Source: Marivirga aurantiaca
GTDB lineage: Bacteria; Bacteroidota; Bacteroidia; Cytophagales; Cyclobacteriaceae
Direction: 5' to 3'
Assembly (NCBI RefSeq): GCF_016679925.1
Contig: NZ_JAEQBW010000005.1
Location: 274,726-338,725, forward strand
DNA length: 64,000 nt
Part shown: positions 37,601-46,591 of the stretch, piece by piece
Layout of the letters: every line of letters begins with the position of its first letter
How positions within the stretch are numbered: the first letter of the stretch is position 1
Program-made: the position numbers and the translations under genes
The notes under the pieces: generated by a model
The model's input: only the letters and a program-made list of their open reading frames with translations
What the model was told of the DNA's origin: nothing
Database searches by the model: none

Positions 37601-39501
37601 TTCTCATTTATTTCAAAGTTTTCCACGCCTCTCACTGTTAGCGTTCCTTTATCAAGATCCAACTTGCCATTGGGTATACCTGATGATATAGAGCTTATTT
37701 TTACATTGTCAAAATCTTTTCTCCCCCATTTAGAATCAACATAATGAAATGCTTTGTCCAGTAAATCAATTCTACCACTGACATTATCAAAAATCAAAAA
37801 CCCATTTTCCATGAGTAATTGCATAGCACCCCCAAGGCTTTTTTGATCAATATCCATACGGTCAGCCACATCATTCAAATAAAATGTTTTCTGTTTTGCC
37901 TTCCTGCCGTAACTCACCACCAGTTGAAGCGGGTGAAAGTTGTAAAGACCCGCCAAACTATTATATCTGTATTCATTATAATATTCCGAAGACTCGAACA
38001 TTGCCGGCACCCTGTTTCCGGCAATTAAAATAGAAATATCCAGCACAGAAGAATCCAATGCCCACTCTATTTTATCTGCATAAAAATCAATATTGAAATA
38101 ACTGGCATGGAAGGGGCTCTTCTTAAAACCTCCTTTGCCTTGTAGTACTTTTAATTTGTTCTCTTTTACGCTATAGTTAATACTAACACCAGGATGGTAA
38201 ACAGAATCTTTTCTTTGATAGATAGACAAATTGCTCACCGAAGAAGTAAAGGCGGAATCTTTGTAAATAAACTCCCTTGATTTTACACTAAATTTTTTGA
38301 CTGCCTTGCCTTGTAATTCAAGCCTGCTGAAACCATTATCCAGTGAAGCGGTTGTGATGGTAGTGCCCCTTAAAGTAATACCACCTGAGACATATAGCCC
38401 TTCAACTTTTACAATATTTAGATCCAGGCCTGACTCATAGGATTGAAAAAACGGGAATTGAGCCGGCCTGTCTCTGCTTCTTCTTTCCGTCTGGTATTCC
38501 AGCAGGCCTTTTACGGCTTGACGAACCTTCTCCGGATAATGCAATATTGCGCCTTCTACAATCACATTTGGTTTATTAACCTCAAGGGTGTACTCGGGCA
38601 GTTCTGCAAATAAATCTTTCTTATCAATTCCCAAATGTTCCCAGGTAAATTCTCCCCCTTCTGCAACAAACGTATTTCCTAAAAGCTCCAAGCTTCCGGA
38701 AGTATTAATGATCCGGGCTGAATCCGAGGAGGACAAAAATGTTAGATCTATATCTTTCAGTTTAACGATTGGCCCTGAAAGCTCCGGTAAAGGAGTTTTG
38801 TAAGCAAGAAATGGTTGTTCTGAAACCGGTTGCGATTCATCAGCAACATCTTCCTCCTGGCTGTCCCAGGAACTATTATCCTCTTCCCAACTATCGGTAG
38901 AGCCCCAGGGGTCAGTTTCTTCTTCTGTGCTTCCCCAGTCATCCGTCCCGGATGGTTCCTCTTCCTCAATTTCTTCCTCAATATCTGGTATTGTTTCAGT
39001 CTCTATCCAATCAAAAGTTACAGACCCTTTTTTAAAAGCCAATTGATAATACTTACTATGGTAAAGTGCTTTTTTTTCCAATATACTTTCTGTGCTCTTT
39101 AAGAGAACCTGTAGCTCTTTGTCTGTTAGTTCTGCAAGGCCTTTTTCTACTATGGTCAAAAAAGACCTAACGGCAACTGTGGGATTTTCCAGGTTGGCGG
39201 CAGCCCCACTTATAGTCCCAATAAATGGAAGACGAAAATCTCTTATAGGAAGCCCTTTTATAGTTAAAGAGTCATAAAGGGCTTCAATTTTCTTTTTCTC
39301 CCCTGCAGAATACACTCCTTCCTCTTGCCAGTATTTCTGAAAAAAAAGAGACACTGCTTCTGATTTGTCAGAACCGATTTTAGCCAAATCTCCCTGTACC
39401 CGTGCCAAAAAGGTAGCGGGTATTACTGGCTCTTGTTCCAACTGGCCATATGCACTAAAGCCCAGAACAAAGCAAAATATGTAGAGTAGACAATTTTTCA
39501 T
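34699..39501 (-). CDS. 1600-residue exported protein of unknown function
   Basis: Signal peptide at the N-terminus (cleavage after SAYGQ, residue 20). An N-terminal helical region (to about 170) is followed by a strongly acidic Trp/Asp/Glu/Ser linker (about 185-230, repeats of DxWGSTxxE), then more than 1200 residues of beta-rich sequence with recurring phrases such as GTVYAGNY, GKLDLDKGTLTV and GGKVTIGE, reminiscent of stacked beta-helical or AsmA/LptD-like sheets. The C-terminus is Pro/Thr-rich and ends DDDDGF. No enzyme motif recognised. Its ATG shares one base with the prmA stop, so it is co-translated with a ribosome methyltransferase. Envelope role is inferred only. Confidence 0.8.
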   Translation of the reverse strand: MKNCLLYIFCFVLGFSAYGQLEQEPVIPATFLARVQGDLAKIGSDKSEAVSLFFQKYWQEEGVYSAGEKKKIEALYDSLTIKGLPIRDFRLPFIGTISGAAANLENPTVAVRSFLTIVEKGLAELTDKELQVLLKSTESILEKKALYHSKYYQLAFKKGSVTFDWIETETIPDIEEEIEEEEPSGTDDWGSTEEETDPWGSTDSWEEDNSSWDSQEEDVADESQPVSEQPFLAYKTPLPELSGPIVKLKDIDLTFLSSSDSARIINTSGSLELLGNTFVAEGGEFTWEHLGIDKKDLFAELPEYTLEVNKPNVIVEGAILHYPEKVRQAVKGLLEYQTERRSRDRPAQFPFFQSYESGLDLNIVKVEGLYVSGGITLRGTTITTASLDNGFSRLELQGKAVKKFSVKSREFIYKDSAFTSSVSNLSIYQRKDSVYHPGVSINYSVKENKLKVLQGKGGFKKSPFHASYFNIDFYADKIEWALDSSVLDISILIAGNRVPAMFESSEYYNEYRYNSLAGLYNFHPLQLVVSYGRKAKQKTFYLNDVADRMDIDQKSLGGAMQLLMENGFLIFDNVSGRIDLLDKAFHYVDSKWGRKDFDNVKISSISSGIPNGKLDLDKGTLTVRGVENFEINEKLGVSVKPDSGIVVLKKNRDVQFNGTVYAGNYEYVGAEFEMDYDSFLISMPQIDRIQFNLAKDAKKVKQSDKEKLQNQLVETAGVLYINKPDNKSATKEYPSYPIFNATKGATVYFLGEEILDGVYDKSLYFIIPPFTIDSVSSSDPNSIAFEGTFHSGGIFPEFSEKLRVMPDKSLGFNHPLPVEGIDLLEGTARFYGNLKLDNQGLRGGDKIEFLSTTINSPNFTFFKDSINAVGTYAKMESGDWEGTSFPDMEIVNFDMRWLTSKDSLYLSNKSEPFKMYNETASLSGRTVISQRGLYGEGKLATRGSKTNSNHYTFKELGFAARNADFIIESNDTIPALASDNVKLNFDFSKNVANINPEVEGDAALNFPYASYKTSIPSAEWKLDEKLVMMKKPQDVPIKNSYFYSTNPDQDSLVFNATEAVYDIDDLSLIVSGIPHIQVADALITPGGGKVTIGENATMNKLYEATLTLDTLTAYHNLYDGEIDIISRNKFEGDATYRYVNSIGDTFSIKMGKFTLEPAPVTKKGIEKLRTVSSGKVVVDDRMLISPGMYYKGDITMYADKPALNLEGYVQLDLKNIPNYDTWIRYKSDGSAKEVVFDFDESVTEMGNPLQAGIHFDSETSELYATFINDKRDPSDQDFFKPSGLLAYQASTDQFKIENKEKSIGNSYSGKYFAFNEQEQKIEFEGPLNFINGRKEAEFRSAGSGSGDLLQQEFLFNIMLTAEFDLPKSLTPVMGNDMLEVVGRLGLPEATKDLDRLLPKLAELAGDQTARKYEEGIFNDYIPLHTMSSALTKTLNITSLDLKWSTENSAWYNVGKIGFSNTGATDVNANIDGFVEIDKKEMGTSIRIFLQVSPSCWYFFHYEEDRLIFFSSNPVANDIIDKKSKATKAKIGEFVFLTGDKLEVTNFVEEYRRKYYDIDAPYFLEMATEGNVSSSGPTGSDPLPPPTTPTTPEETDDDDGF

Positions 39502-40346
39502 TAATTACGTTGCAAACACAAAGCCGCCCATTGGTTGCGTAAGCTCCTCTTCCTTTCTTTTAACGAATATTTTTGTGTTTCATTTAATATGGCATTAATA
39601 TCTTCCTCGTAAAATCCACTTAAAAGCAAATAAGAGCCTGCTTTCATGTGTTTTTGTAAATACTGAATATCTTCCAGTAAAATATTGCGATTTATATTAG
39701 CTAATATAACATCAAATTTCACTGTATCATTAACACTTTCCACATCTCCTTGCCAAATTTTAACTTTATCGGCCCTTGTTTCGTTAAGTTCAAAGTTCTC
39801 CTTTGCATTCTCAACAGCCCATTCATCAATGTCGTAGGCCGCCACTAAATTTGCCAATTGTTTGGCTGCCATAATTCCCAATATACCTGTACCACAACCA
39901 GCATCCAACACATTCTTCCCGGCAAACTCCATTTCCAGCATAAAAGCTAGCATTTGATAGGTAGTTTCATGATGACCTGTACCAAATGACATTTTAGGAG
40001 TTACAATTATTTCGATAGGAAAGTTCGGGTTTGATGGATGAAAATCAGCCCTCACAAGAATTTTATCCTCCACCTCAATAGGATCATAATTCTTTTCCCA
40101 ATCCTCGTTCCAGTTCTCCTTCTCAGCCGAACTTAACTCATAGGAGAACTCACCCATTGATTCGTACCTTTCAAAAACAGATTGAATTAATGAACTGTCA
40201 ATTTCTTGATTTTCGTCCATATAAGCCAGTAGACCACTGGAATCTTCCTTTTCCTGAAAAGTAGAAAAACCAATATCGGCCAGTTCAGCCATCAATATTT
40301 CAATAAATTCTTCCGGACAATTAACGTCCAAAGCTACATAACTCAT
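39501..40346 (-). CDS. prmA: Ribosomal protein L11 methyltransferase
   Basis: 281 residues. AdoMet-binding motif LDAGCGTGILGIMAAKQ at about 145-160, preceded by the family hallmark MSFGTGHHETT and followed by NINRNILL in the position of the NPP(Y)-like motif. Trimethylates L11. The start overlaps the tpiA stop by 4 bases (ATGA), and the stop shares one base with the next gene's ATG, so this is a tightly coupled operon. Confidence 0.95.
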   Translation of the reverse strand: MSYVALDVNCPEEFIEILMAELADIGFSTFQEKEDSSGLLAYMDENQEIDSSLIQSVFERYESMGEFSYELSSAEKENWNEDWEKNYDPIEVEDKILVRADFHPSNPNFPIEIIVTPKMSFGTGHHETTYQMLAFMLEMEFAGKNVLDAGCGTGILGIMAAKQLANLVAAYDIDEWAVENAKENFELNETRADKVKIWQGDVESVNDTVKFDVILANINRNILLEDIQYLQKHMKAGSYLLLSGFYEEDINAILNETQKYSLKERKRSLRNQWAALCLQRN

Positions 40347-41107
40347 GCAAAAGATTTAATGATGTCCATAAAGTCCCGTGATTTTAATGAAGCGCCTCCA
40401 ATCAAGCCTCCATCAACATCTTTTTGCGAAAACAACTCCCTCGCGTTATCAGGTTTACAGCTTCCACCATACAAAATAGAAGTGTCTTCAGCTAATGAAG
40501 TTCCAAATTTATCAGCTATATGCTCACGAATGGTTTTATGCATTTCTTGTGCCTGGTCTGAACTGGCTGTTTTACCTGTTCCAATGGCCCAAATGGGCTC
40601 GTAAGCTATTACAATATTTTTGAAATCCTCTTTACTCAAATGAAACAGACTATTGGTGAGCTGTTGGGTAACATATTTATTTTGTTGATCACTTTCTCTT
40701 ACCTCAAGAGGTTCCCCACAACAAAAGATGACTTTCAGATTATTTTTGAGGGCCATGTCTACTTTTTTAGCGAGTTCCTGATCTGTTTCCTTAAACTGTT
40801 CTCTTCTCTCACTATGCCCCAATATAACGTACTGTACCCCTAAAGATTTTAGCATTAGTGCCGATACTTCTCCTGTGAAAGCACCTGACTCTTCATGGTG
40901 GCAGTTTTGTGCAGACAACAAAATTTTACCTATTTCAGGAATTAAATTTTGAACAGCATAGATAAATGGATGGGGAGGTGAAATAATCACTTGCACATCA
41001 GCTGGCCCTTCGTCCTCCACCATATTTGCTATTTCTGAAGTGAGGGATTGTGCCTCCGTAAGTGTTTTGTTCATTTTCCAGTTACCGGCTACTATTTGCT
41101 TTCTCAT
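40343..41107 (-). CDS. tpiA: Triosephosphate isomerase
   Basis: 254 residues from the ATG at 41107. The open frame extends 39 codons further up, but those encode no TIM sequence and include the promoter. Interconverts dihydroxyacetone phosphate and glyceraldehyde 3-phosphate. Catalytic residues seen: Lys in GNWKMN, His in ILGHSERRE, Glu in AYEPIWAIGTGK; the phosphate loop GGSCK and GGASL are present. First gene of the tpiA-prmA-1600aa-M20 operon. Confidence 0.97.
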   Translation of the reverse strand: MRKQIVAGNWKMNKTLTEAQSLTSEIANMVEDEGPADVQVIISPPHPFIYAVQNLIPEIGKILLSAQNCHHEESGAFTGEVSALMLKSLGVQYVILGHSERREQFKETDQELAKKVDMALKNNLKVIFCCGEPLEVRESDQQNKYVTQQLTNSLFHLSKEDFKNIVIAYEPIWAIGTGKTASSDQAQEMHKTIREHIADKFGTSLAEDTSILYGGSCKPDNARELFSQKDVDGGLIGGASLKSRDFMDIIKSFA

Positions 41108-41138
41108 GATTATTGCTTTTGATAAAAAAATTATGTTA

Positions 41139-41167
41139 CAAAAATAGAAAGAATAATGTAAAATCAA
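41139..41167 (-). promoter_or_regulatory. Candidate tpiA operon promoter
   Basis: On the minus strand TTG (41167-41165), 18-base spacer, then TATTTTTG (41146-41139), matching the Bacteroidota -33/-7 pattern. It lies about 32 bases before the tpiA ATG and supports that start. Confidence 0.6.
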
Positions 41168-41618
41168 TTGAGAAGGTGATTTTCGATTACAGGAATAAAG
41201 AATTATCCTGTATTCCCATTGCACCCGCCAATTATAGGATTAATAAATCTGTTTTTTAGTTGTTTCCAGTGTCTATTCTATTCTCTGGTTTTTGACTCCA
41301 ATAGCCTCCACTAACATCCTTGGTGTGCACAAGATAACTCCTTTGTTTTTGAACCCTTGCTATATGCACTTTACAGTGCTTACGTTCAAGTTTTTAGCTG
41401 TAACCAAATAATAGAGATTGAAAGTTCTATTCATTATTTCTTTATAATTATAATGCTTATTTTGCTTTTCTTTTGGAGTAAAATAAGATCAAAGGCAATA
41501 GTTATATACTCCCATTAAAAGAGAAGGTTAACCCATTGATCGAATTTTATCTTTAGTGCTTTTTAAATAAAAAGAAGAAAGATATATTGTCGTCCATTTT
41601 ATTACGCATTCACTATTT
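41168..41618. other. Intergenic region between divergent tpiA and the sensor gene
   Basis: About 450 bases with no convincing ORF, strong hairpin or exact -7 box for the rightward gene. Nothing else recognised. Confidence 0.5.
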
Positions 41619-43847
41619 ATGAAAAAAATAAATTTTAAATCCATAAAAAGCAGGCTTGTCATCGCCTTTACAAGCCTTATCTTGCTTCTGATTATTGTAG
41701 TGGGGATTACGCTTTCACAAGTAGGCAATGTGATAGTAATAGGAGTGAAATTGCTGGATAACAGACAACCCTCCCGAATGCATGTGGAGGCCATGCGAAG
41801 TGGCGTAAGAAAAACCAATGTGCTGTTGCAAACCTACTTATTAAGTGGGGACACCAAATACAAACAAGACATAAATGATATTTGGGAAAATCAGATACTT
41901 CCTGTTCAGGATACTATTGATCATTTGAAAAATAAATGGGAGGACACTGAAAATCTTATTTTATTCGAAAAAGCGAACCGTTTGGCAGAGCGGATTAGAA
42001 ATAATCAGCAGGAGGTAATAGAAGAAGCTTCTTTTGAGCAAACCTCTGCCAAAATAGATATAACAGATTTTCCTGATTTCAGACCTGACAGCTTAATGGA
42101 TCCTGACGCACTCCAAAATTGGATAACGGAAGAAATCTCAAGTCAGCAATCTTCCTCACCTGACAATGGAGCGTTGTTCATTGATAAACTTAATGCCATT
42201 AGTACAGAATACGATGAAATCAATCAACAATTATACAATAACCTAAGGGACGAAACCAAACTACTTGGAAGAACCGCTTTTGCTGCAATTGATAATTTCA
42301 TCATAGTTGAGGCAATTGTTTTTGTACTATACTTTATTATCTGCATACTCCTGTTTAAGTACATCCTAAACAAAATAGTAAGAAGTATTGGCACTTTAAA
42401 AGCAGAAATGAGCACTTTAAGCGAAGGCAATATCCCTGAAGAGAAAAAATCTACCAATGATGAGCTGGATGTGGTTTTAGAAGAGCTTCATGGACTCTCT
42501 ATGAACCTTAAAAACGTGAAATTATTTGCTTTGGAAGTTGGTAAAGGAAGTTTCGACAATGATATTTCGGTATTTAATAATGAAGGGGAAATTGGTCGTT
42601 CGCTGGCAGAAATGAGGGACAGCCTTAAAAATGTTTCTGAAGAAGCCGTTATACGAAATTGGAGCAATAAAGGCTTTGCTGAATTTGGCGATATACTAAG
42701 AAAATACTCCAATGATCTGGCAACGCTCAGTGAGCATGTAGTTACTTACATGGTTAAATATTTACAAGCAAACCAAGGCAGCTTGTTTATTGTAGACAAA
42801 AGCGATGATGGAGAAACTCTATTAAAGCTTTCTGCCACCTATGCTTATGACCGCAAAAAATTTATTAATAAAAATATTGAGCCGGGTCAGGGATTAGTGG
42901 GCCAGGTATACCTGGAGAAAGAAAGTATTTACTTAAAGGATATACCTGAAAACTATGTCACTATTACTTCCGGATTGGGTAAAGCCACTCCAACAAGCCT
43001 GTTAATAGTTCCTCTAAAAGTTAATGATGAAATTTTTGGTGTGATTGAGTTAGGAAGTTTCCAGGAGTTAAAGGAGCATGAAAGGAATTTCATTGAAAAA
43101 ATAAGCGAAAATATTGCCTCTTCCATTCAGGCTGTTAAAATCAATGAACAAACAAGAGCTCTCCTGGACGAATCACAGCAAATGACTGAACAAATGCGCT
43201 CCCAGGAAGAGGAGATGCGACAAAATATGGAAGAGCTACAAGCCACACAGGAAGAAATGGAGCGAAAACAAAAGGAAAATAAGGAGCACGTTGATGCTAT
43301 TGAAAAAAGTGGTATGGCCTTTATTGAATTTGCCCCTTCTGGCGAAATTATTCATGCAGATAATATCTTCCTGGATTTATTTGGTTATAAGCTTAACGAA
43401 ATCCAGGGTCGACACCATCGTATTTTTGTAGATCAAAAGTATGCACAATCCGAAGCTTATGAATCATTCTGGCAAGATCTCAAAAAAGGGAAAAGCAAAG
43501 AAGGTGTTTTTGAAAGGTATACCAAAAATGGCAATAAAATCTTCATCAAAGGAGCTTATGTGGATGTTAAAGATATCAATGGCGAGATTAACAGGATTTT
43601 TAAATTTGCCATTGATGTTACCGACATCTATACCCAATACGATCAGCTTTTAAAGGAAAAAGAACAAATACTGTCAAGCATGGGCCAAATTACTGAAAAG
43701 GTTTCTTCTTCAGACAGTTCAGCTCAATTGGCTGAAATAAAATCCTACACCAAAGAGTTAAAGGAAAACTTATATAAGCAACTTCGCCAAAATGAAGAAA
43801 AGCTTAAAAAATCTTTAGCCGAACAAAAGAAGAAACTTGGGCTTTAG
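41619..43847 (+). CDS. Membrane-bound HAMP-GAF-PAS sensor protein without a recognisable output domain
   Basis: 742 residues. Membrane helix 1 (about 13-33), an extracytoplasmic helical sensor region to about 220, membrane helix 2 (about 228-250), a HAMP-like stretch (250-330), a GAF domain (about 365-515, LSEHVVTYMVKYL ... SLLIVPLKV), a Gln/Glu-rich coiled coil (520-560), a PAS domain (about 560-675, GRHHRIFVDQKYAQSE) and a second coiled coil to the end. No histidine kinase, chemoreceptor hairpin or cyclase domain follows. It may signal through partner proteins. Upstream of hemH on the same strand, 98 bases apart. Confidence 0.85.
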   Translation: MKKINFKSIKSRLVIAFTSLILLLIIVVGITLSQVGNVIVIGVKLLDNRQPSRMHVEAMRSGVRKTNVLLQTYLLSGDTKYKQDINDIWENQILPVQDTIDHLKNKWEDTENLILFEKANRLAERIRNNQQEVIEEASFEQTSAKIDITDFPDFRPDSLMDPDALQNWITEEISSQQSSSPDNGALFIDKLNAISTEYDEINQQLYNNLRDETKLLGRTAFAAIDNFIIVEAIVFVLYFIICILLFKYILNKIVRSIGTLKAEMSTLSEGNIPEEKKSTNDELDVVLEELHGLSMNLKNVKLFALEVGKGSFDNDISVFNNEGEIGRSLAEMRDSLKNVSEEAVIRNWSNKGFAEFGDILRKYSNDLATLSEHVVTYMVKYLQANQGSLFIVDKSDDGETLLKLSATYAYDRKKFINKNIEPGQGLVGQVYLEKESIYLKDIPENYVTITSGLGKATPTSLLIVPLKVNDEIFGVIELGSFQELKEHERNFIEKISENIASSIQAVKINEQTRALLDESQQMTEQMRSQEEEMRQNMEELQATQEEMERKQKENKEHVDAIEKSGMAFIEFAPSGEIIHADNIFLDLFGYKLNEIQGRHHRIFVDQKYAQSEAYESFWQDLKKGKSKEGVFERYTKNGNKIFIKGAYVDVKDINGEINRIFKFAIDVTDIYTQYDQLLKEKEQILSSMGQITEKVSSSDSSAQLAEIKSYTKELKENLYKQLRQNEEKLKKSLAEQKKKLGL

Positions 43848-43945
43848 TAGAAAAAGTATAACCTTTGAGCCAATCAAGAAGCTCATAAATCAATAAACTT
43901 TAATAATCCAAACAAACTTTTTGAAATAAGGTTAACAGGGGCATT

Positions 43946-44974
43946 ATGCAAAAATCAATTCAAGGAAAAACAGGTGTTTTACTAGTTAATTTAGGAACCC
44001 CCAACTCTACGAGTACTAGTGATGTAAGAAAATATTTAAGAGAGTTTTTAATGGATAAAAGGGTAATAGATATTCCTTTTATTTCTCGCTGGCTCCTGGT
44101 AAATTTAATAATTGCTCCATTCAGATCACCAAAATCTGCTGCCGAATACAGGAAGTTATGGGTAGAGAGAGGATCCCCTCTCAAATTTTATGGTGAAGAT
44201 GTGAGAGACCTTTTGGCCAATAAGCTAAGTGATGAATATGTAGTGGCTTTAGGAATGAGATACCAGGAGCCTAGTATTCAAAGCGCATTGGAGATTCTTA
44301 AATCCCAACATGTTGCCAAAATTATTGTCATACCATTATTCCCTCAGTATGCATCTGCTTCAAGTGGTTCAGTTCATGATAAGGTAATGGAAATAGTACA
44401 GAAATGGCAAGTTATTCCCCAGATGAACTTTATTAGCAATTTTGTGGAAGAACCTGGTTTTTACAAAACATTTGCTGCCCTGGGCAAAAAACATCTGGAC
44501 AGACAATCCTATGATCATGTTCTTTTCAGTTTTCACGGATTACCGGAAAGGCAAATCAAAAAAGGTTCTGATGGTAATTACTGCCAATTAGGGAAATGCT
44601 GCAATACCTATCATGATAAAAACAGGTATTGTTATCGGGCTCAGTGCTTTTTGACGGCTCGGCTTATAGCAAAAGAGCTGGGTTTAACGGAAGATAATTA
44701 TACGGTCACTTTCCAAAGTCGCCTGGGCAATGATCCCTGGATAAAGCCATATACAGATATTGTATTAAAGGATTTGGCCAAAGCAGGAAAAAAATCAGTA
44801 TTGGCTTTCTCACCGGCATTTGTGGCAGACTGTCTGGAAACAACAGTGGAAGTAGGAGAGACTTTCAAAGAGGACTTCCTTGAAGCCGGGGGTGAAAACT
44901 GGGATCTGGTAGAAAGCCTCAATGATAATGATGATTGGATTGAAACCTTAAAAGATATGGTTTTAAAGAATTAG
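43946..44974 (+). CDS. hemH: Ferrochelatase
   Basis: 342 residues. Inserts ferrous iron into protoporphyrin IX in the last step of haem synthesis. Family landmarks: VLLVNLGTPNS at the start, RYQEPSI, PLFPQYASASSG, the metal-site His in FSFHGLPERQ, and SPAFVADCLETTVEV near the end. Cys cluster CQLGKCC...CYRAQC (about 215-235) is unusual enough to note and could hold a metal or be redox-active. Single gene between two sensor genes. Confidence 0.95.
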   Translation: MQKSIQGKTGVLLVNLGTPNSTSTSDVRKYLREFLMDKRVIDIPFISRWLLVNLIIAPFRSPKSAAEYRKLWVERGSPLKFYGEDVRDLLANKLSDEYVVALGMRYQEPSIQSALEILKSQHVAKIIVIPLFPQYASASSGSVHDKVMEIVQKWQVIPQMNFISNFVEEPGFYKTFAALGKKHLDRQSYDHVLFSFHGLPERQIKKGSDGNYCQLGKCCNTYHDKNRYCYRAQCFLTARLIAKELGLTEDNYTVTFQSRLGNDPWIKPYTDIVLKDLAKAGKKSVLAFSPAFVADCLETTVEVGETFKEDFLEAGGENWDLVESLNDNDDWIETLKDMVLKN

Positions 44975-45031
44975 TGGGTTTTTATAATTTAATGTAATAT
45001 TTTAGTTAAATTTTGACGTATACTACACAAC

Positions 45032-46591
45032 ATGCGTCATTTTTTCTTCATATTAGCTTTATTAGTAGTACTTTTAGGGGTCAGGGTGTCTGCTTCAAAT
45101 GCAAGAAACACAATGGATTCCCTTAAAAATTTACTTGAAGTGCAACTTGCCACTTCTCAATTCCAATCTGAAGAACAGGTTGTCCAATTCCTCCAACTTA
45201 CAGGTAAACTTTATCTCTCATCTCCTTCCGATGCACTATTTTATGCTATTGCTTTGGAAAACAAGCTGAATATTGAGGGGACAGAAATCGGGCAGGCTTA
45301 TATCTATAGTTATAAAGGCAATTTTTATTGGGCGCAAGGAATATATAGCAATGCCTTGAAGAATTACTTTATGGCTTTGGAATTGTTTGAAAAAAGGAAT
45401 GATACAATGGAAGTTGTTCAACAATTGAACAATATTGGAGAAACCTATAAAAAACAAAAGGATTTTAAAAAATCCTCTTATTTTCTTAAACGTGCTTTGA
45501 ACCTTCATCAGGCCTTAAATGGGCTAGTACAAGAGCTCATCTTGGTCAATCTGGGTCAGCTCTATATGCTTGAGAAAAGATATGATAGCGCTAATATCTA
45601 TTTGAATATAGTACTTAATACGCCACAAATAAACAATAAAAATGCACTTGGGTTTGCCCATTTATATAAAGGTATTGTCTTTAGGGAATTACATCAGTAT
45701 GACTCTTCTTTTTATCACCTTCATAAAAGCCTGGGTATTTGGGAAGAAATATCCTTTAAAAGGAGCATAGTGGAGAGCAAAGCCGAACTCGGAAAACTGG
45801 CGCTCCTCCAACAGGATTTTAAAAGTGCCAGGCAGCTTTTAATGACTGCTGAAAAGGAAGCTGCAGCACTTAATACACAAGATCTCCTGATGCGGGTTTA
45901 TCAATACCAGATAGACTTGAACAAACTTTCAGGCAGCAAGAAGACCCTCATTAATTGTTATGATAAATACATTTCCCTTAAAGATTCTTTATATAGCACA
46001 GAAAACCGATCAGAAATTAATAGCCTTAGTGTTGAGTATGAGTTCTCCCAAAAAGAAAAAGAATATTACAAGTTGGCCCTGGAGCAAAACATATTAACCA
46101 ATGAAATAAAAACGCAGAGCAGATTTCTCCTCTTTTCAATCATTGTAATTTTATGTGCGGTAATATTCATTTTAGTGCTCTGGAATCAAAGAAACCGATT
46201 GAAAAAAACTCATGATCAATTAAAGGTACAAAAAGAAAAAATTGAAGAGAACCAATCCGAAATTTCAAGAAAGTCCTTGGAATTGGCCAGCCTTAACAAA
46301 GAACTTTATGCATTAAATCAAACACTTGAAGAAAAGATAGTGGAAAGAAGCGAGCAGTTAAGCATAAAAAACAAGCAAATTGCCAAATATACTTATTTCA
46401 ATTCCCATAAATTGCGTGCTCCCGTAGCCAGTGTGCTAGGGCTTATCAATGTTCTGGAGTTATCCAAAGATGGTATCCTGGACTATACCATACTGGCACA
46501 TCTTAAAACCAGTGCACAAGAATTGGACCTTATTATTCATCGCTTAAAAAACATTCTGGAAGCTGAAATAGACGATTTGAAAAATAACTAG
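45032..46591 (+). CDS. TPR membrane sensor with a DHp-like domain but no ATPase domain
   Basis: 519 residues. Signal peptide (to about 22), TPR repeats (about 60-330), one membrane helix (about 355-378), a long coiled coil, then KYTYFNSHKLRAPVASVLGL, the histidine-containing H-box of a HisKA/DHp domain. The protein stops about 60 residues later, so the ATP-binding domain of a kinase is absent. Bacteroidota relatives normally continue into one. It could be a phosphotransfer or partner protein, or a shortened kinase. Its TAG overlaps the stop of the complete kinase on the other strand. Confidence 0.8.
   Translation: MRHFFFILALLVVLLGVRVSASNARNTMDSLKNLLEVQLATSQFQSEEQVVQFLQLTGKLYLSSPSDALFYAIALENKLNIEGTEIGQAYIYSYKGNFYWAQGIYSNALKNYFMALELFEKRNDTMEVVQQLNNIGETYKKQKDFKKSSYFLKRALNLHQALNGLVQELILVNLGQLYMLEKRYDSANIYLNIVLNTPQINNKNALGFAHLYKGIVFRELHQYDSSFYHLHKSLGIWEEISFKRSIVESKAELGKLALLQQDFKSARQLLMTAEKEAAALNTQDLLMRVYQYQIDLNKLSGSKKTLINCYDKYISLKDSLYSTENRSEINSLSVEYEFSQKEKEYYKLALEQNILTNEIKTQSRFLLFSIIVILCAVIFILVLWNQRNRLKKTHDQLKVQKEKIEENQSEISRKSLELASLNKELYALNQTLEEKIVERSEQLSIKNKQIAKYTYFNSHKLRAPVASVLGLINVLELSKDGILDYTILAHLKTSAQELDLIIHRLKNILEAEIDDLKNN

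Noticed and set aside
40343..41224. Longer tpiA start with 39 extra codons
   Set aside because: The extension is not TIM-like and contains the best promoter match in the window.
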